Source of the DNA: Vanilla planifolia
Lineage: Eukaryota > Streptophyta > Magnoliopsida > Asparagales > Orchidaceae
Length of the DNA: 64,000 nucleotides
Assembly: GCA_023846275.1 (NCBI GenBank)
Contig: CM043870.1
Span: forward strand, 12,533,527-12,597,526
Reading direction: 5' to 3'
Shown: in pieces, positions 62,501 through 64,000 of the stretch
How the letters are laid out: each line of letters opens with the position of its first letter
Numbering within the stretch: position 1 is the stretch's first letter
Position numbers and translations under genes: made by a program
The notes under the pieces: generated by a model
The model's input: only the letters and a program-made list of their open reading frames with translations
Told to the model about the DNA's origin: nothing
Database searches by the model: none

Positions 62501-63222
62501 TCTATGTCTTGTGAAGGAACCATGGGTGCTCACGAGATTCAAACGTCTTTGACAACAATAGTGAGTCCCTTTGATGCAATTGACGGGTTGAGTAAGGCAA
62601 TTGTGAGGAGGGAAAGAGATGCTCAAAAACATTTTGGTCAAACTTCTTGATTGTTTATTTATTGTAAGAATTACTATTTCAATTGAGAAAAGGAAATAAA
62701 AAAAGAATTTGTGGAGTTATACTATTGAAGGGTAAGGGAAGAATGCTCATCCTCACAAATTGTGGCAAAAAGAAAAGGATAAACATGCAATTTCTAATTT
62801 TTATGTAATTATTTCATGTAATAAGGTAAAAATTAATATGAAAATATGAGAGAATTTATTAAATTATTATTAACCTTATGTGGACTTTCACATAAAAGAT
62901 CTGTAATACTTGGCCATGGATCACAACAAGAAAAATGAGAAAATTAATATTAGAATAATCTTTGAGGATTTAGATAGATAAAATTAATAAATTATGATAT
63001 AAATAGTGAGTTTATTATATAATTATTTTATTGAGCCATCATTTCTTTTATACATTATATATTATATAATTTGATATAAGTAACATGACATAACATATGT
63101 AAGTATTTATATTTATTTATAATTAGTGTTGCATAGTGGATCTAGTGTGTTATTGCATGTTTGTAATAAAAAAAGTAAGAAAGTAAATATTAAAAATATT
63201 ATTTAAGATAAATTAAATGATA

Positions 63223-63225
<3 letters not shown>
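59572..63225. other. AT-rich intergenic DNA
   Basis: No gene, RNA gene or repeat family is recognised. Small minus-strand ORFs at 60798-61040 and 62137-62349 have no motif. A more balanced stretch lies at about 62160-62640 without an extended frame. Confidence 0.45.

Positions 63226-63306
<81 letters not shown>
63226..63306 (+). repeat. (AT)n microsatellite
   Basis: About 40 uninterrupted AT dinucleotides. Confidence 0.95.
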
Positions 63307-63310
<4 letters not shown>

Positions 63311-63479
63311 TAAAACTAAGAAAAATTAGTTTATATATATTTGTTCAAAACTAGATGAAAATCCCTATATGGTATGTCAAAGAGAAAAAAAGTGAATAAA
63401 AAAAATTTGATTTTAAGCCTAATATTTTATGAAGAATAAGTAATATTGAAAAATATGTTTCTCTTATATCCGTATCTTA

Positions 63480-64000
63480 TAATGCTATTTGTTATGTGAT
63501 TTGGTGGCTACCACTTGCTGTATGATTTGATAATATTTGTACAATTAGTATCAAATCTCGATAATTGAGCTATCTATTGTGTGATTAGGAACTGTTGCTT
63601 ATTATGTGATCTAGTTACCACCACTTGTATGATTTAATACTTGAGGTCTATAGCGACACACACACACACACACACACATATATATCACTTGCTGTGTAAT
63701 TTAGTGGCTATCACTATTTAGCTATAATGTTACCATTAGTATTAAACCTTGATGATTGAGTTACTTACTATGTGATTAGAAGTTGTTGTTTGCTGTGTGA
63801 TATGATGACCAACCCATATTGTATGATTTAACTGTTGAGATCTATGGTGATGATGTATATATATATGCCACTTATTGTGCGATTTAATGGCTATTATTTT
63901 GTTGTGTGATTTGGCAACTACTGTATGTAGTGTAATTTAGTAGTATTGGTACCACTGGCATCAGACCTTAATGATTGAGCTTCCTATTATGTTATTAAGA
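63480..64000 (+). repeat. Satellite-like tandem array, about 190-220-bp unit, cut by window end
   Basis: Related blocks recur: ATAATTGAGCTATCTATTGTGTGATTAG near 63560, GATGATTGAGTTACTTACTATGTGATTAG near 63750 and AATGATTGAGCTTCCTATTATGTTATTAAG near 63970, spaced about 190 and 218 bases. Each unit also has the TGTGATTTGGTGGCTACCACTTG-like segment (63496, 63694 and 63877) and an A/T/C/A microsatellite. The array continues beyond the window. Confidence 0.7.
63656..63678 (+). repeat. (CA)n microsatellite
   Basis: About eleven CA units inside the tandem array, followed by TATATATA. Confidence 0.9.

Overview
The window is nuclear DNA of a flowering plant. Two genes with canonical GT-AG introns sit in very AT-rich, repeat-filled sequence. 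One encodes a full-length ARGONAUTE7-type protein, a plant-specific Argonaute. The coding exons are visibly richer in G and C than their surroundings. I cannot name the species, nor decide from the sequence alone between monocot and eudicot.

Region 1 (about 1-22775) is a nest of decayed LTR retrotransposons. The outermost is a Ty1/Copia-type element on the minus strand, with its right-hand (5') LTR interrupted several times, a PBS at about 8415-8426, a gag remnant between 6349 and 8431, a PPT just right of 6348, and its left-hand (3') LTR running off the window start. Its LTRs carry further insertions. One is a composite element (1075-4849) with an imperfect 5-bp target duplication. Another is a 7.5-kb Ty3/Gypsy element (13771-21248) with two about 1.45-kb LTRs, a PBS, remnants of gag, RT, integrase and a chromodomain-like tail, and an exact AATAA target duplication. 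The composite element contains a long inverted repeat with TATA-like boxes on both arms that face each other.

Region 2 (about 22776-36000) is AT-rich. It holds a roughly 1.8-kb direct duplication, a CT microsatellite, a second Gypsy-like LTR/PBS/gag remnant (27200-29040) and a clean 61-bp tandem repeat (29878-30121). I see no host gene in it.

Region 3 (about 36200-41800) is the genic core. AGO7 (36495-39882, plus strand) has three exons and encodes 1008 residues with complete 5'-phosphate-binding and DEDH slicer residues. AGO7 is known to load miR390 and trigger TAS3 ta-siRNA production, which controls leaf polarity and phase change through ARF3/ARF4. About 1.6 kb downstream is a small ORF (41494-41808) with a signal-peptide-like start; its function is unknown.

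Region 4 (about 41800-54700) is AT-rich intergenic DNA with minisatellites and some unrecognised ORFs of possible retroelement origin.

Region 5 (54759-59075, minus strand) is a five-exon gene for a SpoU/TrmH-family RNA 2'-O-ribose methyltransferase of 339 residues with a likely organelle-targeting N-terminus. The rest of the window to 64000 is AT-rich, with a 155-bp tandem duplication, AT and CA microsatellites and a satellite-like tandem array cut by the window end.

The two genes are both RNA-related but act in different pathways; nothing in the sequence suggests they work together.
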